Shown piece by piece: positions 12,801 through 23,118 of a stretch of DNA of 64,000 nt. Position 1 is the stretch's first letter. Every line of letters begins with the position of its first letter. This DNA comes from Populus alba. Its lineage: Eukaryota > Streptophyta > Magnoliopsida > Malpighiales > Salicaceae. The stretch lies in contig NC_133290.1 in assembly GCF_005239225.2 (NCBI RefSeq), positions 12,532,204-12,596,203 on the forward strand. The letters run 5' to 3'. The notes under the pieces were generated by a model, which saw only the letters and a list, made by a program, of their open reading frames with translations, was not told where the DNA came from and made no database searches. Both the position numbers and the translations under genes were made by a program.

Positions 12801-13690
12801 CCCTCTTATATATATTTTTTTTCCAGAACGATCGTGGTTGGAACAAGGACTAAAAGTTGGCGAGCATGTTGTGCCACTGGCAAGAAACTTTAACGGTGTG
12901 GATGTGGAGTCTGGAAGCAATAGAACCGTATGTACTCTTGTTAAGCAATGAAATCAATCTATTTTTATGCTATTCTTATACATGTGTGTACATCTGCCTT
13001 TATTTGCATCACTTGTAATATGTCTGGATTAGATCCCCACTTGAATGACAGATTTGCAACTGATGTGGAGGTTCATTTATGTGATACAACCATAAAAGCA
13101 TCATTATTGTATTTCTCAGACATCTTAGAATGATAGTTGGATTTTTTATGTTCCTTCTAACTCATAAGCAAAATGCTCAGGAAAGGACTGCTGTTGAAAT
13201 GAAGGCAACAAGCAGTTTAGGCATTGAGGACAGAAAGGGAAGCCAATCCAAATCCTTGAAAGAAGAAAGTCAGAGATATGGCACAAGCAGAGAAGCCGTC
13301 AGTAACAAGTATGCTGCCTTTAGAGAACAGAACAGACAAGCCAATATGAGGCTGGTGGAGAAGAACGTTGCCTCTGCAAAGGTGTCATTGCTTGATGATG
13401 AGGATTCTCACTCCAACAATACAACAGCTGGACCACCAGCTGGTTTGGCCTCGAAATGGGAATCAATGAAGAATGGTTTTCAGAGTTTTAAAGCAAACAT
13501 AGGAGCCAAAAAATTTCTCCCTCTACGCCAAACTCAGGAACCGCAACTTGTCTCTCGCAATTCATCATCTCAATCCCTTGATGAGATATTCCAGAGACTG
13601 AAACGACCATCTGCAGACCGGGGAAGTCTCAGTGATGATGATGAAGACGGGCATGGGACCGAGATCAAGATTTCAGGTCCTACCAGATAA
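6804..13690 (+). CDS. LMBR1 domain-containing protein 2 homologue (multi-pass membrane protein)
   Basis: My exon model is 6804-6971, 7191-7267, 7558-7716, 8068-8281, 8920-9006, 9099-9238, 9924-10004, 10109-10173, 10505-10680, 10811-10941, 11057-11141, 12162-12375, 12827-12927, 13181-13690. All introns are GT...AG and the frame stays open, giving 735 residues, close to the roughly 730 of plant LMBD2 homologues. The start MWVFYLISLPLT matches the family N-terminus. The frame is also open upstream to 6,705, but that extension is low-complexity leader. Hydrophobic segments lie near residues 2-22, 32-52, 68-88, 108-130, 138-162, 345-368, 390-412, 422-450 and 480-500. A large hydrophilic loop (about 165-330) and a charged Ser/Asp-rich tail (about 567-735) complete it. 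LMBR1-like proteins are integral membrane proteins, some linked to receptor signalling or trafficking in animals. The plant role is not established. Intron 12 carries an AT-rich insertion. Confidence 0.93.
12530..12700. repeat. AT-rich insertion-like segment inside intron 12
   Basis: This stretch of the intron between exons ending at 12,375 and starting at 12,827 has poly-T/poly-A blocks and the end words aaaccataatcacac and aaactaccacaatgc. They recall the ends of small AT-rich elements elsewhere in the window. It does not touch the splice sites. The assignment is tentative. Confidence 0.35.
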
Positions 13691-14484
13691 TGTTAGCCTT
13701 GGCCATGACACTGTGAAATTTATATGCCTGTTGTAGACTGGAATACAAGGTGTACAGATAAAGGGCGATACCCAGCTCATATTAAATATCTTGATTGAAT
13801 TCTGGGGGGCTACATACGTATAATACGATAGCAAAAGTAGGATTATGTTTATGAACACAATTGATCTTGTGTAGGCAAAATTTTGTCTTGTGAATTGTAC
13901 CATTAAAACAGATTTCGTCATAAGCTTCCCTTGCTGGGTAGTGTACACGCTAATAACATTTGAACACAAATTTCTTGATGTTCTTATAGCTGAAAGTGAA
14001 AGGCTGCATGCTGGCACGATCCCCATTGCCCGTTGTTTTGGAGTTCAAGCAACGTTGAGGATTGATGAAAGGTATGCGTCATTGCAGGGAATGTTGATTA
14101 AAGTTTGCTTGTTGACTTTATGCTTTCTACTGAGCGATCTTCAGGACAAGCGAAGAAAGCTACTCTGTTACCCTTTCTAACTCTTACTATCACTACTATT
14201 TTACCTAATCTCTCCTAATGCTATGAACTGCGGGAGGATGGCCATGATAATTGATTGAAAGAAGAAAAAAGGTTTCACTTTCGCCTTCTAAAACTAAATT
14301 AAGTCTCAACTTGGTTGGGTAGTCAGTATGTTATTCATAGCTAATCTGGCACTTTCACGTGAAACTTCTCGCTTCCTCTCTTAGAATTGTTGGATGATAA
14401 TGACTAGGGAATCATATCCAGTCACCATCCAAGCTAAGCTAAATATACGCGTGTAATTGTGGTCCAAAGTCCAAAACGGAGGTT
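13691..14484 (+). other. 3' untranslated region of the LMBD2-type gene and flanking spacer
   Basis: After the TAA stop at 13,690 there is a mixed-composition stretch in which the 3' UTR must end. No single polyadenylation signal can be chosen. The open frames here (for example 13,890-14,180) show no family resemblance and are probably UTR shadows. Confidence 0.45.
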
Positions 14485-14625
14485 GGATAAAAATTATTTT
14501 TTAAATATTTTTAAATTAATTTGATTTGTTGATATTAAAAATATATTTTTTAAAAAATAATAAAATATTAATTAATATATTTTAAATAAAAAATACCTTA
14601 AAAAACAACAACTATTATATATTTC
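14485..14625 (+). repeat. AT-rich dispersed repeat, copy between genes 1 and 2
   Basis: Forward copy with tttgatttgttgatatt, aaaatatattttttaaaaaa and the end taccttaaaaaacaacaac. It separates the 3' end of the LMBD2-type gene from the convergent small gene at 15,489-16,007. Confidence 0.55.
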
Positions 14626-15401
14626 CAGATACAACCTGAAGATGTAACAGCCTTGATGTTGTTAATATGTGATAAAAGCGTTGAACCTCGGCTGCATTTC
14701 AGAATAAATAGCGTGTGAATATATATTAGTAATCAATGAACGGTCTCCAAGTCAATCTTCCACATTTTTTAGGTGGCCAAGAAATTCCCAAACCCTTGAT
14801 GTATGAAAATGGAGTGAGGAAGTCAAAGAAAGATGGTACCAGCAATAGTTAACTTACTTGTGAGGGAGCATTAAGCACTTATCTAACCAATGTTGTCACA
14901 GTACCGTGATGGCAACTCCATCTACTACTGGTCTCAAGAAGAAATTAAGTTTAATCATTAATTGTAATTTGAACTCCTAAATCCAAGGGGGTTGGATGAT
15001 AGAGAAACCCTACCGTCCAAATGCAATGGGCTCCTAATTTAGAAAAAAAAAAAAGAAAAAAAGAAAAAGAATTTCAGATGTATTAAAAGCAAGAGATTCG
15101 CGGCAGACGAATCCATCCATTTCTGCACTCTGAAGCTTTCCATCAATGACTAAAGCCTGTTACGCAGAATAAAAATAATCTGTCTTAGGGAAACAATTTA
15201 TAATACCACGAAGATGGATTCAGTGCTAGGAAATTAACCTCTCACAATTCTTCAACTAATCAAAATCATCAGGGAAGTAGAGTAGAGATTAACATTTCAT
15301 AACAAAAACAAAATAAATCAGTTATAGTTGTAGACAAGTTTATACACATAGCAGCTTAATTATTTCCTAATACCCTGATCTCATATTTTCTTCTCAAAGG
15401 A
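14626..15401. other. Convergent intergenic spacer
   Basis: This spacer lies between two genes that face each other (one plus, one minus). No coding sequence is recognised. The right part probably contains the 3' UTR of the minus-strand gene. Confidence 0.45.
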
Positions 15402-15437
15402 AAGAAGAAGAAGAAGAAGAAGAAGAAGAAGAAGAAG
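15402..15437. repeat. (GAA)n microsatellite in the putative 3' UTR
   Basis: About 11-12 uninterrupted AAG/GAA triplets lie 52 bp beyond the stop codon of the minus-strand gene, so on the transcript this would be a CUU repeat in the 3' UTR. It is likely polymorphic in length. Confidence 0.85.
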
Positions 15438-15488
15438 CAGCTTAATTTCATATATATTGAAAACCCTTTTTATCAATTATACAACCTT

Positions 15489-16007
15489 TCACTCATATCT
15501 AGAGACACCAGAACGCATCAAAACCTGATCCTTCTTTCCCTTCAAATGAAGCAACTTTGTCCAAAACCCGCTGTTATTCTTCTTCCCAGTCTTGACCTCT
15601 CCAACATGGTTTCTTGACACAAAAGCAAGCGATCTACTCTTCTTTAACCGATCACCAATGCTTACCCTGAAGGATATTGAACCCAGACTATTATTATTAT
15701 TATCCGAAATGTTCCGGTGATGGCGGCGGCGAGACACATGGTCTGAAGAGGAAGTGGGGGAGTAAGGATCATCAGGAGAAGAAGAACATGAAGCAGGTGC
15801 CATGATTGCAGCTTGTGAAGTGTTAACATAGATTAGTTGCTTTAATCTCTCTCTTAAACATGATGCACAAACCCCTTGTTTCTGATCATTATACGGATGC
15901 ATCTTGCATACTTGTTTTTCTGGCTCATACCCTCCCATGATTTGAATCTTGTCTGTGATGATCAAACCCAACTTTGAATTTGCTTTTGATTGACCTCTCG
16001 TGATCAT
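15489..16007 (-). CDS. Small plant protein with OCTOPUS/DUF740-like Cys/His motif
   Basis: Single-exon frame of 172 codons on the minus strand. Residues 34-54 contain C34-x2-H37-P38, then G45-x-C47-x2-C50-L-x-x-R-L. That pattern is typical of the N-terminus of OCTOPUS/DUF740 proteins, which are plant-specific, membrane-associated and often polar in phloem cells. Here the protein is much shorter and lacks the rest of DUF740. The middle (about 70-105) is rich in Ser, Arg, His and Asn. The C-terminal third is basic, with a hydrophobic patch FWTKLLHLKGKK. No signal peptide or transmembrane segment is seen. Two starts are possible: ATG at 16,007, or ATG at 15,938 giving 149 residues from MGGYEPEKQVC. 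The second has better context (A at -3, G at +4), and the TATA-like box at 16,051-16,060 would leave only a very short leader for the first. The exact function is unknown. Confidence 0.8.
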   Translation of the reverse strand: MITRGQSKANSKLGLIITDKIQIMGGYEPEKQVCKMHPYNDQKQGVCASCLRERLKQLIYVNTSQAAIMAPASCSSSPDDPYSPTSSSDHVSRRRHHRNISDNNNNSLGSISFRVSIGDRLKKSRSLAFVSRNHVGEVKTGKKNNSGFWTKLLHLKGKKDQVLMRSGVSRYE

Positions 16008-16050
16008 CTTCCTCTCTTTTCTTAATGCTCGTGTCGTGTCTCTATGTCCT

Positions 16051-16060
16051 TATATATATA
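16051..16060 (-). promoter_or_regulatory. TATA box candidate for the small DUF740-like gene
   Basis: A run of TA pairs followed by AAGG on the minus strand lies 44 bp upstream of the first ATG (16,007) and 113 bp upstream of the second (15,938). With a usual TATA-to-start spacing of about 30 bp, transcription would begin near 16,020. That favours the second ATG as the main start. Confidence 0.6.
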
Positions 16061-16099
16061 GGATATGAGGAACGTAGATGATTGGTCACGTAGATAACA

Positions 16100-17159
16100 G
16101 ACACACACGTACGTATTCATTTCCACGAAGGTTCATTGTATTGAATATATATTGGACCCCTCCAAAATTACATACGTCTGTTTTGCTGACAACTGTCGTA
16201 AGAGAATATTCCATGAGACCTCCATGAAATAATAAAATAGGTTATAATGTAATATCTTTCTTCTAATGAATATTTATTTTATTGGCTGTTATTTCCTAGT
16301 AATATAAAACTTTTCTCCCGGTCAAGGCTCTCTTGGATTGAGTCTTTTGAATATACGGGATATGTTTTTAAAATTGTCTACAAAAAAAATTAATTTAAAA
16401 ATATCTTTGTGGTAAAAAGAAACATCAATCAAAATGACCCGATTTTATTAAAGAATTCCATAAATTAAATATTTGAACTTCTTTTTTAAAAACAAATGTC
16501 AAAAGAGGATGTCTTATAGTAGTTAAGACCTGGGATTCTCAGATTTAAGGTACATTATATATATATATATATTAAAGTTTTGATTTGTTGGAGATTTATC
16601 ACATCATTCCACCGGGATCATGAATAACCGGATTAATATTTGTCTCATCTTACTATATATCCTATAAAGAATTCTTTCCACGGAAAAAAAAAATTAATAT
16701 ACCCACCTCGTGTACCGACAGTATTTATATTTGTGGTGGCTCTTTGACTGCTAACCGTGAAGATCAATATAAATTCTCATCTTGTCTTATCTTATATTAT
16801 TAGGATATTGATCATTGATCAATAATTAATTCATAATATGAGATTTTTTAAGTGTATTTTATTTGAAATTTTGATGATCTACCCTTTTTTCTTGTAAAAA
16901 AATTAGCACTTTAGTTTTGTGTTTTTTACCTAGAGACTTGAGAGTTCTTTGTGAATAAATCTTGTATGTTTGATATTGTAATGCATAATAATTTTACATC
17001 AATATATTAAAATAATAAAAAATATTTAATATTTTTTAAAATGAAATGTTCTTTTAAAACATAACCAAAAATAGAATTTCCTACACCTCAATCAATCTAC
17101 ATAAATGAGGTTTTTATTTTTTAAATAGTTTTTTACCTTTATATATAAATCCTGATTTA
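16100..17159. other. AT-rich upstream region of the small gene, no other gene
   Basis: No protein frame is recognised. A short (TA)n run lies near 16,556-16,573, and a partial AT-rich repeat copy lies near 16,975-17,060. Confidence 0.45.
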
Positions 17160-17260
17160 TTAAAAAAATATATATTATTTTTAATTATAATATTAACATA
17201 TCAAAATAAATTTTTTTTTAAAATTAATTTTTTTTTTAAAACTTTTCAAAAGCGTGTTAG
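17160..17260 (-). repeat. AT-rich dispersed repeat, partial reverse copy
   Basis: Reverse-oriented words (atattaacatatcaaaataa, then poly-T/poly-A blocks) end near aaaagcgtgttag. This is one of the few copies opposite to the majority orientation. Confidence 0.45.
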
Positions 17261-17390
17261 AAGACAACCCACGACTTAGAAGACAGAGTCAGCAAAGTGG
17301 ACGGTGAAGATTGGGAGTAAACCCAAAAATGGTGGCCCACATAATTAATTAAAGACAGGTGGTATACCGTCGGTGTCACTTACTGATTGT

Positions 17391-17444
17391 ACGTGTCGGT
17401 AATGCACGTGGAAAGCAAACTCTTATAGTCTCGAGAGCCACGTG
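17391..17444. promoter_or_regulatory. Cluster of three ACGT-core (ABRE/G-box) elements
   Basis: Three sites lie within 54 bp: acgtgtcgg at 17,391, gcacgtgg around a perfect cacgtg at 17,405-17,410, and ccacgtgtgg around cacgtg at 17,439-17,444. bZIP and bHLH factors bind such sites, and paired ABREs are typical of abscisic-acid-responsive promoters (established). The cluster is about 1.4 kb upstream of the minus-strand gene at 15,489-16,007 and is not close to any plus-strand coding region I can see. Confidence 0.55.
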
Positions 17445-18479
17445 TGGTTCCAAGAAAAGGTCAGTCGCACCCGCACGAGGATTTTTGATATCTACGCTTG
17501 TCTGAAATTATTTTAATAATCCCTACTTAGCATGCATGCATTACCTTTGGTGTTGAGACAAACGTCCGCTTTCCATTCTTGATAATTTTTTTTTTGGCTA
17601 TAAAAATGGATGTAAATAACTGTTCACACCACTTCTGTTAAAAAAAATTATTTTGAGTTTTACACCAATGTATATTAAAAAGAATTCAATATTTCATGTT
17701 GAAAACGAAATTTAAGATATTTACAAATGGATATAATTAGATATATCTTGATTAATTAACTAATTTATTAGTGATTATGTTATTGATAAGCAGGTAATTA
17801 TATTAACTGTGAATCACGAGCACATTAACAAGAATGATGATAAAATTTAACTTTAACATAATTAAAATTAAATAGGGATGGTTATTTAATACTTGGAAAG
17901 CCGGAGTGTTAATAATAATGTTTTTTTAAATATTTTATAAGAATGTTGATGTCCTCATTTATTTTTTCAAGCCATAATCTTTATATAGAATAAGACTAAG
18001 ATTCATGCAAATAGATTTTCTATCCCTTAATTTCTTTTTTAAAAATTTCCAATAATTGTTTATTTTGATGAATTTGACTGACATGATAATAATTGGCATT
18101 TTTTGTTGCATCACATTTTGCTTTGTTCTTAGTTTTCGTAAAAAATTTACATCCACTTTCACGCACAACACCAATATAACACTAAAGGATGTCAGCATAT
18201 AAACTACACCAAATTATATATAAAAAATTGTCATATTCCATATTATTAATTAATAGAATACTAAATAGAGTAACTAAATTGATTTAGTCACATCAATTGG
18301 AATAGTCTTTCGACTTTTATTTTTAATTTAAAACTTTATTAACTTTTTTTTTAGTTTTATTTTTTAATATTAGGTTATTTAAAAATTATATTTTATATTT
18401 TATAGTTTTTATTTTTATTTTTATTTTGTAAAGTCAATTTCAACTTTCAACATTATATATGTAGAAAGTGCCTTGTGGG
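17445..18479. other. AT-rich intergenic sequence, no gene seen
   Basis: No recognisable coding or RNA gene. A 79-codon minus-strand frame at 17,959-18,198 is of the length and composition expected by chance in such DNA. Confidence 0.45.
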
Positions 18480-19400
18480 ATATTATTTATTTATTTATTT
18501 ATTATTTTATATAAATTTATCTTGATCTCATTATCTAGATCGTAAGTTTAATAAATTAAACTAAGTTGACTGAGGTAATTTTTTAGGCCGCCTTTTCTAA
18601 TGGATTTTTTTTTTCATTTCATCCTTCAGTATTGTATTGATTGGAAATTGGGCTTTGTAATTTTTTTCTTGATTTTTTTTTTATGAGGTTATTTTGATAT
18701 CATAACCTGGATCGTGAGTTTGACAGGTTGACTCAGGATGACTCTGTTCAATTTTTTATGGGCTCAATTTTAATTGAATATTGTTTTAATCAGGCTTCAT
18801 AAATTTTATTGATTTTTTTCTATAGAGTTATCCTGATCTTATAACCCGAGTTATGGGTTTGACAGATTAATCCTAGTTAACTCGAGTTACTTTTAGGTCA
18901 TTTTTTAATTGAATATTATTTTTTCAACTTCTCCCTCCAACGATTCAATCTTTTTCATCTTCTTTTTTCATCTTCTTTTTTTCAATTTCATCCTTCAATT
19001 TTAGGTTGTTTGAGAATTGAGATTCATATTTTTTTCAATTTGCTTCATGTGGAGTTATCATGGTTTCATGGATTTAGTTTTTTTTTTCTTTTTGATTTTT
19101 AACTTCCAATAATAGATCTGTTGGAAATGAAACTTTGTAAGTTTTTTTTATGAAGGTATCTTAGTCTCATGATTCAGGTTACATATTTAAAAAGTTAGCC
19201 AATATTGACTTGAGTTATTTTATTTTTTTATTTTATCATTCAATGTTGGGTTAATTGAAAATTAAGCTTTATAATTGTTTATTTTTTATAGGATTATTTC
19301 GATCTCATAACCTGAGTTAATAATTTAGCAAGTTAACTCAAATATTTTTTTAAAATTTTTTAATTTAATTTTTTTAATTTTATACTTAATAATCTAGTCA
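18480..19400 (+). repeat. Degenerate tandem array, period near 160 bp, forward orientation
   Basis: A recurring phrase of the form ctcataacctgagt, then gtttgacaggtt, then gactcag or aactcgag occurs near 18,525, 18,700, 18,838, 19,160 and 19,304. Spacings are about 175, 138, 322 (two periods) and 144 bp. Between the phrases lies a pyrimidine-rich segment with tttcatccttcaatttt-like words followed by ttgggttgattgaaaatt-like words. Units are heavily diverged, so the array is old. A related phrase occurs alone near 28,900-28,970. Confidence 0.65.
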
Positions 19401-19519
19401 AGTGTCATATGGCATATAGAGAAATGAACAACTAGGATTAGCAATATCGATAGGAGATAGGACTGGTCAGTGACTAAGATAACCCTATAAAAAGCAAAAA
19501 TAAAATAAAAAAATGAAGC

Positions 19520-20140
19520 TTAATTCTCAACTAACTCAATGTTCAAGGAAATTGCTAAGTAAAATGGGTAGTCATATTGGTCATTGATTTCATGACCAAT
19601 ATAGACAGACAACTCAATACACACTCCTATCATAATAACAAATCCAAATCCTGATTCACATAATAACATCATAACAGCGGAATAAAACCCCAGACATATA
19701 AAAGCCCAAAAAATATAAACATCATAAGATGATTTATAGAATTTTTTCACATCCTTAACTATATATATTCCGGAATGTGAAAGAAAAATAATAAGCATAG
19801 TTGAAATAATAAGAATGACAGTCTCCACCACCACTTTTGACACATATTTAACCTTAATATTATTATAAAATTTCCATGCCCAACCTTTATTTTCATTAAT
19901 GTTTGCATTAATTGATTGATTATTTGCAAAAACTTTTTTCTCGTTATAAGATGACTGATTAACTATGCTAATCATAACTGAACTTAAAAGACTAATTACC
20001 CAAATCACGGTTTAAATTGCAATAACAAAAGCAAGAGCAACGTTACCGTGATGTTTAACTACATCACTTAAAGCAATTAAAATAAAAGAAGCTATTGAGA
20101 AAAGAAATGCGAAAAAAGCATAAATATAATAATGAAACAT
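19520..20140 (-). pseudogene. Orphan multi-pass membrane-protein ORF broken by one stop codon
   Basis: Reading the minus strand from ATG at 20,140 gives a single frame of 207 codons to the stop at 19,520, interrupted only by TAA at 20,014-20,012. The product would have about five hydrophobic segments: one from the start (FHYYIYAFFAFLFSIASF), one spanning the TAA, then ETVILIISTMLIIFL, YIFWAFICLGFYSAVMMLL and GFGFVIMIGVCIELSVYIG. A hydrophilic stretch of about 45 residues rich in Asn and Lys lies between the second and third. I do not recognise the family. The pattern of few charges and correct frame across 620 bp in AT-rich DNA suggests a real but disabled gene. No intron that would remove the stop is apparent. 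It is flanked on both sides by degenerate ~160-bp repeats in opposite orientation. The frame also continues upstream to 20,338, but that part overlaps a local duplication. Confidence 0.5.
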
Positions 20141-20240
20141 TTTAGATTGAAAAAAAAAGGGATTTAAACTTAAAGAAAGAAACCAAGAAGTAAGTATGAA
20201 CTGAATTTTAAAGAGACACAAGTAAAAAAAAAAAAAAGCA

Positions 20241-20369
20241 AGAGAAATGATCAGGCACACAAATGAGTATTCTGAAAGACTAATTATAGAAGAAAAGGCA
20301 AGTGAAAAAAAATACCTAGGAGAAATGATCAGGCACACAAGTGATTATTCTAAAAGACTATTCATAGAA
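20241..20369. repeat. Direct repeat, two ~50-bp copies 80 bp apart
   Basis: The phrase gagaaatgatcaggcacaca followed by aatgagtattctgaaagac (first copy) or agtgattattctaaaagac (second copy) and then a taga end starts near 20,241 and again near 20,321. It sits at the 5' side of the broken membrane-protein frame on the minus strand. Confidence 0.75.
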
Positions 20370-20379
20370 CATTTTAGCA

Positions 20380-21369
20380 GGTGCAAAGAGGAATTATAAG
20401 TATTTGTTCTGGTGGTTTTCAATGGTAGTGTTTCTCTAGTAATTTTAACAAAGCGCAGAGGGGAAAGAGAAGGGTACAAGACCAACAATACATTTCCCTC
20501 TAGTAATTTTTGCATGTATTTTGTTGTTAAGGTGTGAAAAAATTACTTTAGCTATTACTTTTTATTTACCTATGTAATGACTCAATTTTGAATTCTCCAA
20601 AATTTTATTGCATGTTATTTTATTTCTCTTTTTATTCACAAAAATCTTTAAAAAATTGAGGGGAAAAGTTAAAATTAAAAAATATATTTTTCTCGAGTTA
20701 ACCACCTTTTTCTATAAAAAACAAGCTCATGACCAGGTTAATACATGTCAAGCCATGTCGACTATGGTAAAAATGAGTTTCGGGATCAATTCAGAAGTGA
20801 TCCAGTGATTCACAAGCTTAACATGCACCGGATTATCATGCTCGTGTCCTTACTATCATGAAAAATTAAACTTGGGATATATCAATTTAATGTAAAAAAA
20901 CCTTTGCATCATGAAAAATCAGTGCAGATTAAAGAGTTAATCGGGATAAATCATATATCCAAACCTTGAAAAAACCAAGTTTGGAAGGATCAAATAGAAA
21001 AGAAATCAAGTAAAAAAAAAATTAGTGTTGGACCAAAAAAACTCATGAAACTGTCACAATTCACGATAATTTTGTGCTTGGATGAACCGTAAAATCCGCT
21101 ACTATTTTAATTTTTTATAAACTGTACTGTGCCTTATACAGAGTTAAAGGAATATTGATTGTATAGAAAAGTTGTAACGGCTCAAAAAGCAAAACTTTAA
21201 CCACCAGACTCGTGCTGTGCCATGAGTTAGAACATTTTTTTATCAATAAAAAAAATATTCGGGCAACACAAACATATTTTAAAAAAGCTTTAAAAAATAA
21301 GACTTGAGGCATAAATCCAACCAAGAAAAAAATAAAAGGGGACCCACACAAAAAAAAAAAAGAATGGTT
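20380..21369. other. AT-rich spacer between the membrane ORF and the reverse array
   Basis: No recognisable gene. Short open frames on both strands match nothing I know. Confidence 0.45.
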
Positions 21370-22660
21370 AAAAAAAGTGACAAAATTAAGATTCTAGCTA
21401 ATCAATTGTTGATGAAAAGAAAAAAAAAAGAAAAAAAAAAAAACCTAGGTCAACCTAAACGAGCATACCATATATGCAAGTCAATCATGAGATTGAGATA
21501 AGCAAATAAAAAAAAAAAAGTTGAATCCCAAACAAAGCCAACATTAAAGGATAAAATTGAAAAGAGAGTAATTAAAGAAAAAACACTCAAAATAACCAAG
21601 CAAACCAAACGCTGCGATTCAGAACATATGAATGTGATAAACAAATAAAAAGCAAATTAGGAAACATCACACAAATCAATTCCAAAACAACCTAATATTG
21701 AAGGACATAGCACAAAAATTATTAAATTTAAAAAGAGTGACCCTAAAAAAAATTATGCCAACTTACGCTAACCTACAAAACTTGTGGTCTAAGTGATTGT
21801 ACCAAGATAGACGAATAGAAAGAAAATTAGAGAAAATCACATTGCCTAACATAAAAAATCTCAACCTTGAAGGATGGAACAAAAAAAAATTATTTTCCGA
21901 CCAACCAATATAATGTTGAATGAAAAAATTAGAAAAAACTTGCAAAAGTAAATCTAACAAAAAAGGACAAATAAAAAGATCTAAGATAACTTGAGTCATT
22001 TTAAAAATTCACAAAACATCATATAGAAGGAAAATAAATAAAAAACTGAGTCTAATTGCTAATGATATAAATGCTGAATAATAAAATTAAAAAAAAACTA
22101 GCTTAAAAAAGAAAACAAATAAATCAAGCACAGTTAAATGAACTTTTTAAATCTAAGCTAAGATCTCAAACTCGTAACACATAAAATTATAGACCTTGGT
22201 TGAATCAAGAAGCTCAATTCCTAACAAATTTAATGTTGATTAGCCAAAGTATATACAACAAAGAACAATAAATAAAAAGACTTGAGAAAACCTTGATCTT
22301 TTTCAAAATCAAGGAAAAATTATATAGAAAACAAAGGAATAAAAATAACAAAGCCCAATCTCTAATTAAATAAATATTAAAATTAAGATGAAACTTAAAA
22401 AACATGAGTTTATAAAAAGAACCTCTTTAATCGAGGTCAAGCTCTAAAACCCAAAGCCTGTGAAATCATAGATCCAAGCTTAGTTAAGAAGTTTAATTCT
22501 CAACCAATCAAACAAAACCTAATCACAAATGATATAAATGTTGAATGATGGAATCGAAAAAAATATTAATTTTAAAAAACCTGCCAAGGCAAAGAAAATA
22601 GTAATAAGAAAACTGAAAATCAAATTTGAAAAGAAAAAAAACTAAGGTAGGATGGAATTT
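21370..22660 (-). repeat. Degenerate tandem array, period near 160 bp, reverse orientation
   Basis: A phrase of the type aatgttgaatgatggaattgaaaa occurs in degenerate form near 21,540, 21,693, 21,865 (with a second at 21,912), 22,071, 22,230, 22,373 and 22,537. Spacing is mostly 143-172 bp. In between are words such as acctacaaaacttgtggtc and atctcaaactcgtaacac, which are reverse complements of the phrases in the forward array at 18,480-19,400. Short open frames inside it (21,115-22,405) are products of the repeat and not genes. Confidence 0.65.
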
Positions 22661-22786
22661 AAAAATAAAAACAAAAACTTGTCTAAAGTAAAACAATTAG
22701 CAACCAAAAGAATATGAACTAAATTGGAAAAAAATTAAAAAAATTAAAAGGGGATGAAATTGAAAAGAAATTTTAAAAATGAAAAA

Positions 22787-23118
22787 GACTAATATACTTG
22801 TAAACAATTTGAAAATGACATTGAATCATGATAGAAAAACCATCTTGCCATAATGTTTTTTGAATAAGGGGTAAATTTGTCAAAATATTCTAATAAATAA
22901 TGCCAATTGGTTCGCACTACACTATAGGTCGGATAAAAAATTAAAAAGACTAATATACCCCCAAACAATTTAAAAATAACTTTGAATAATGTTAAAAAAA
23001 TCATCATGCCCCAAAATCCTAGCTTAATGTTTTTTTTGAACTAGTGGCAAATTCGTTAAAACACTATTCCAATAAATAAAGCTTATTGGCCCGCGCTACA
23101 TTATGGTTCAGATAAAAA
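22787..23118. repeat. Tandem pair of ~161-bp units
   Basis: Unit A (22,787-22,947) and unit B (22,948 to about 23,118) both begin gactaatata, continue with aaacaattt, contain ttgaa and taatgtttttt words, then aataaata, and end with a cactacactatagg or gctacattatgg type word before a poly-A run. Unit B has a short extra segment. The period of 161 bp matches that of the neighbouring degenerate arrays, but the sequence is a different unit. Confidence 0.8.

Noticed and set aside
19520..20338. Ankyrin/PGG-domain membrane protein
   Set aside because: The hydrophobic pattern is similar at a glance, but no PGG motif or ankyrin repeats are present, so I left the family open.
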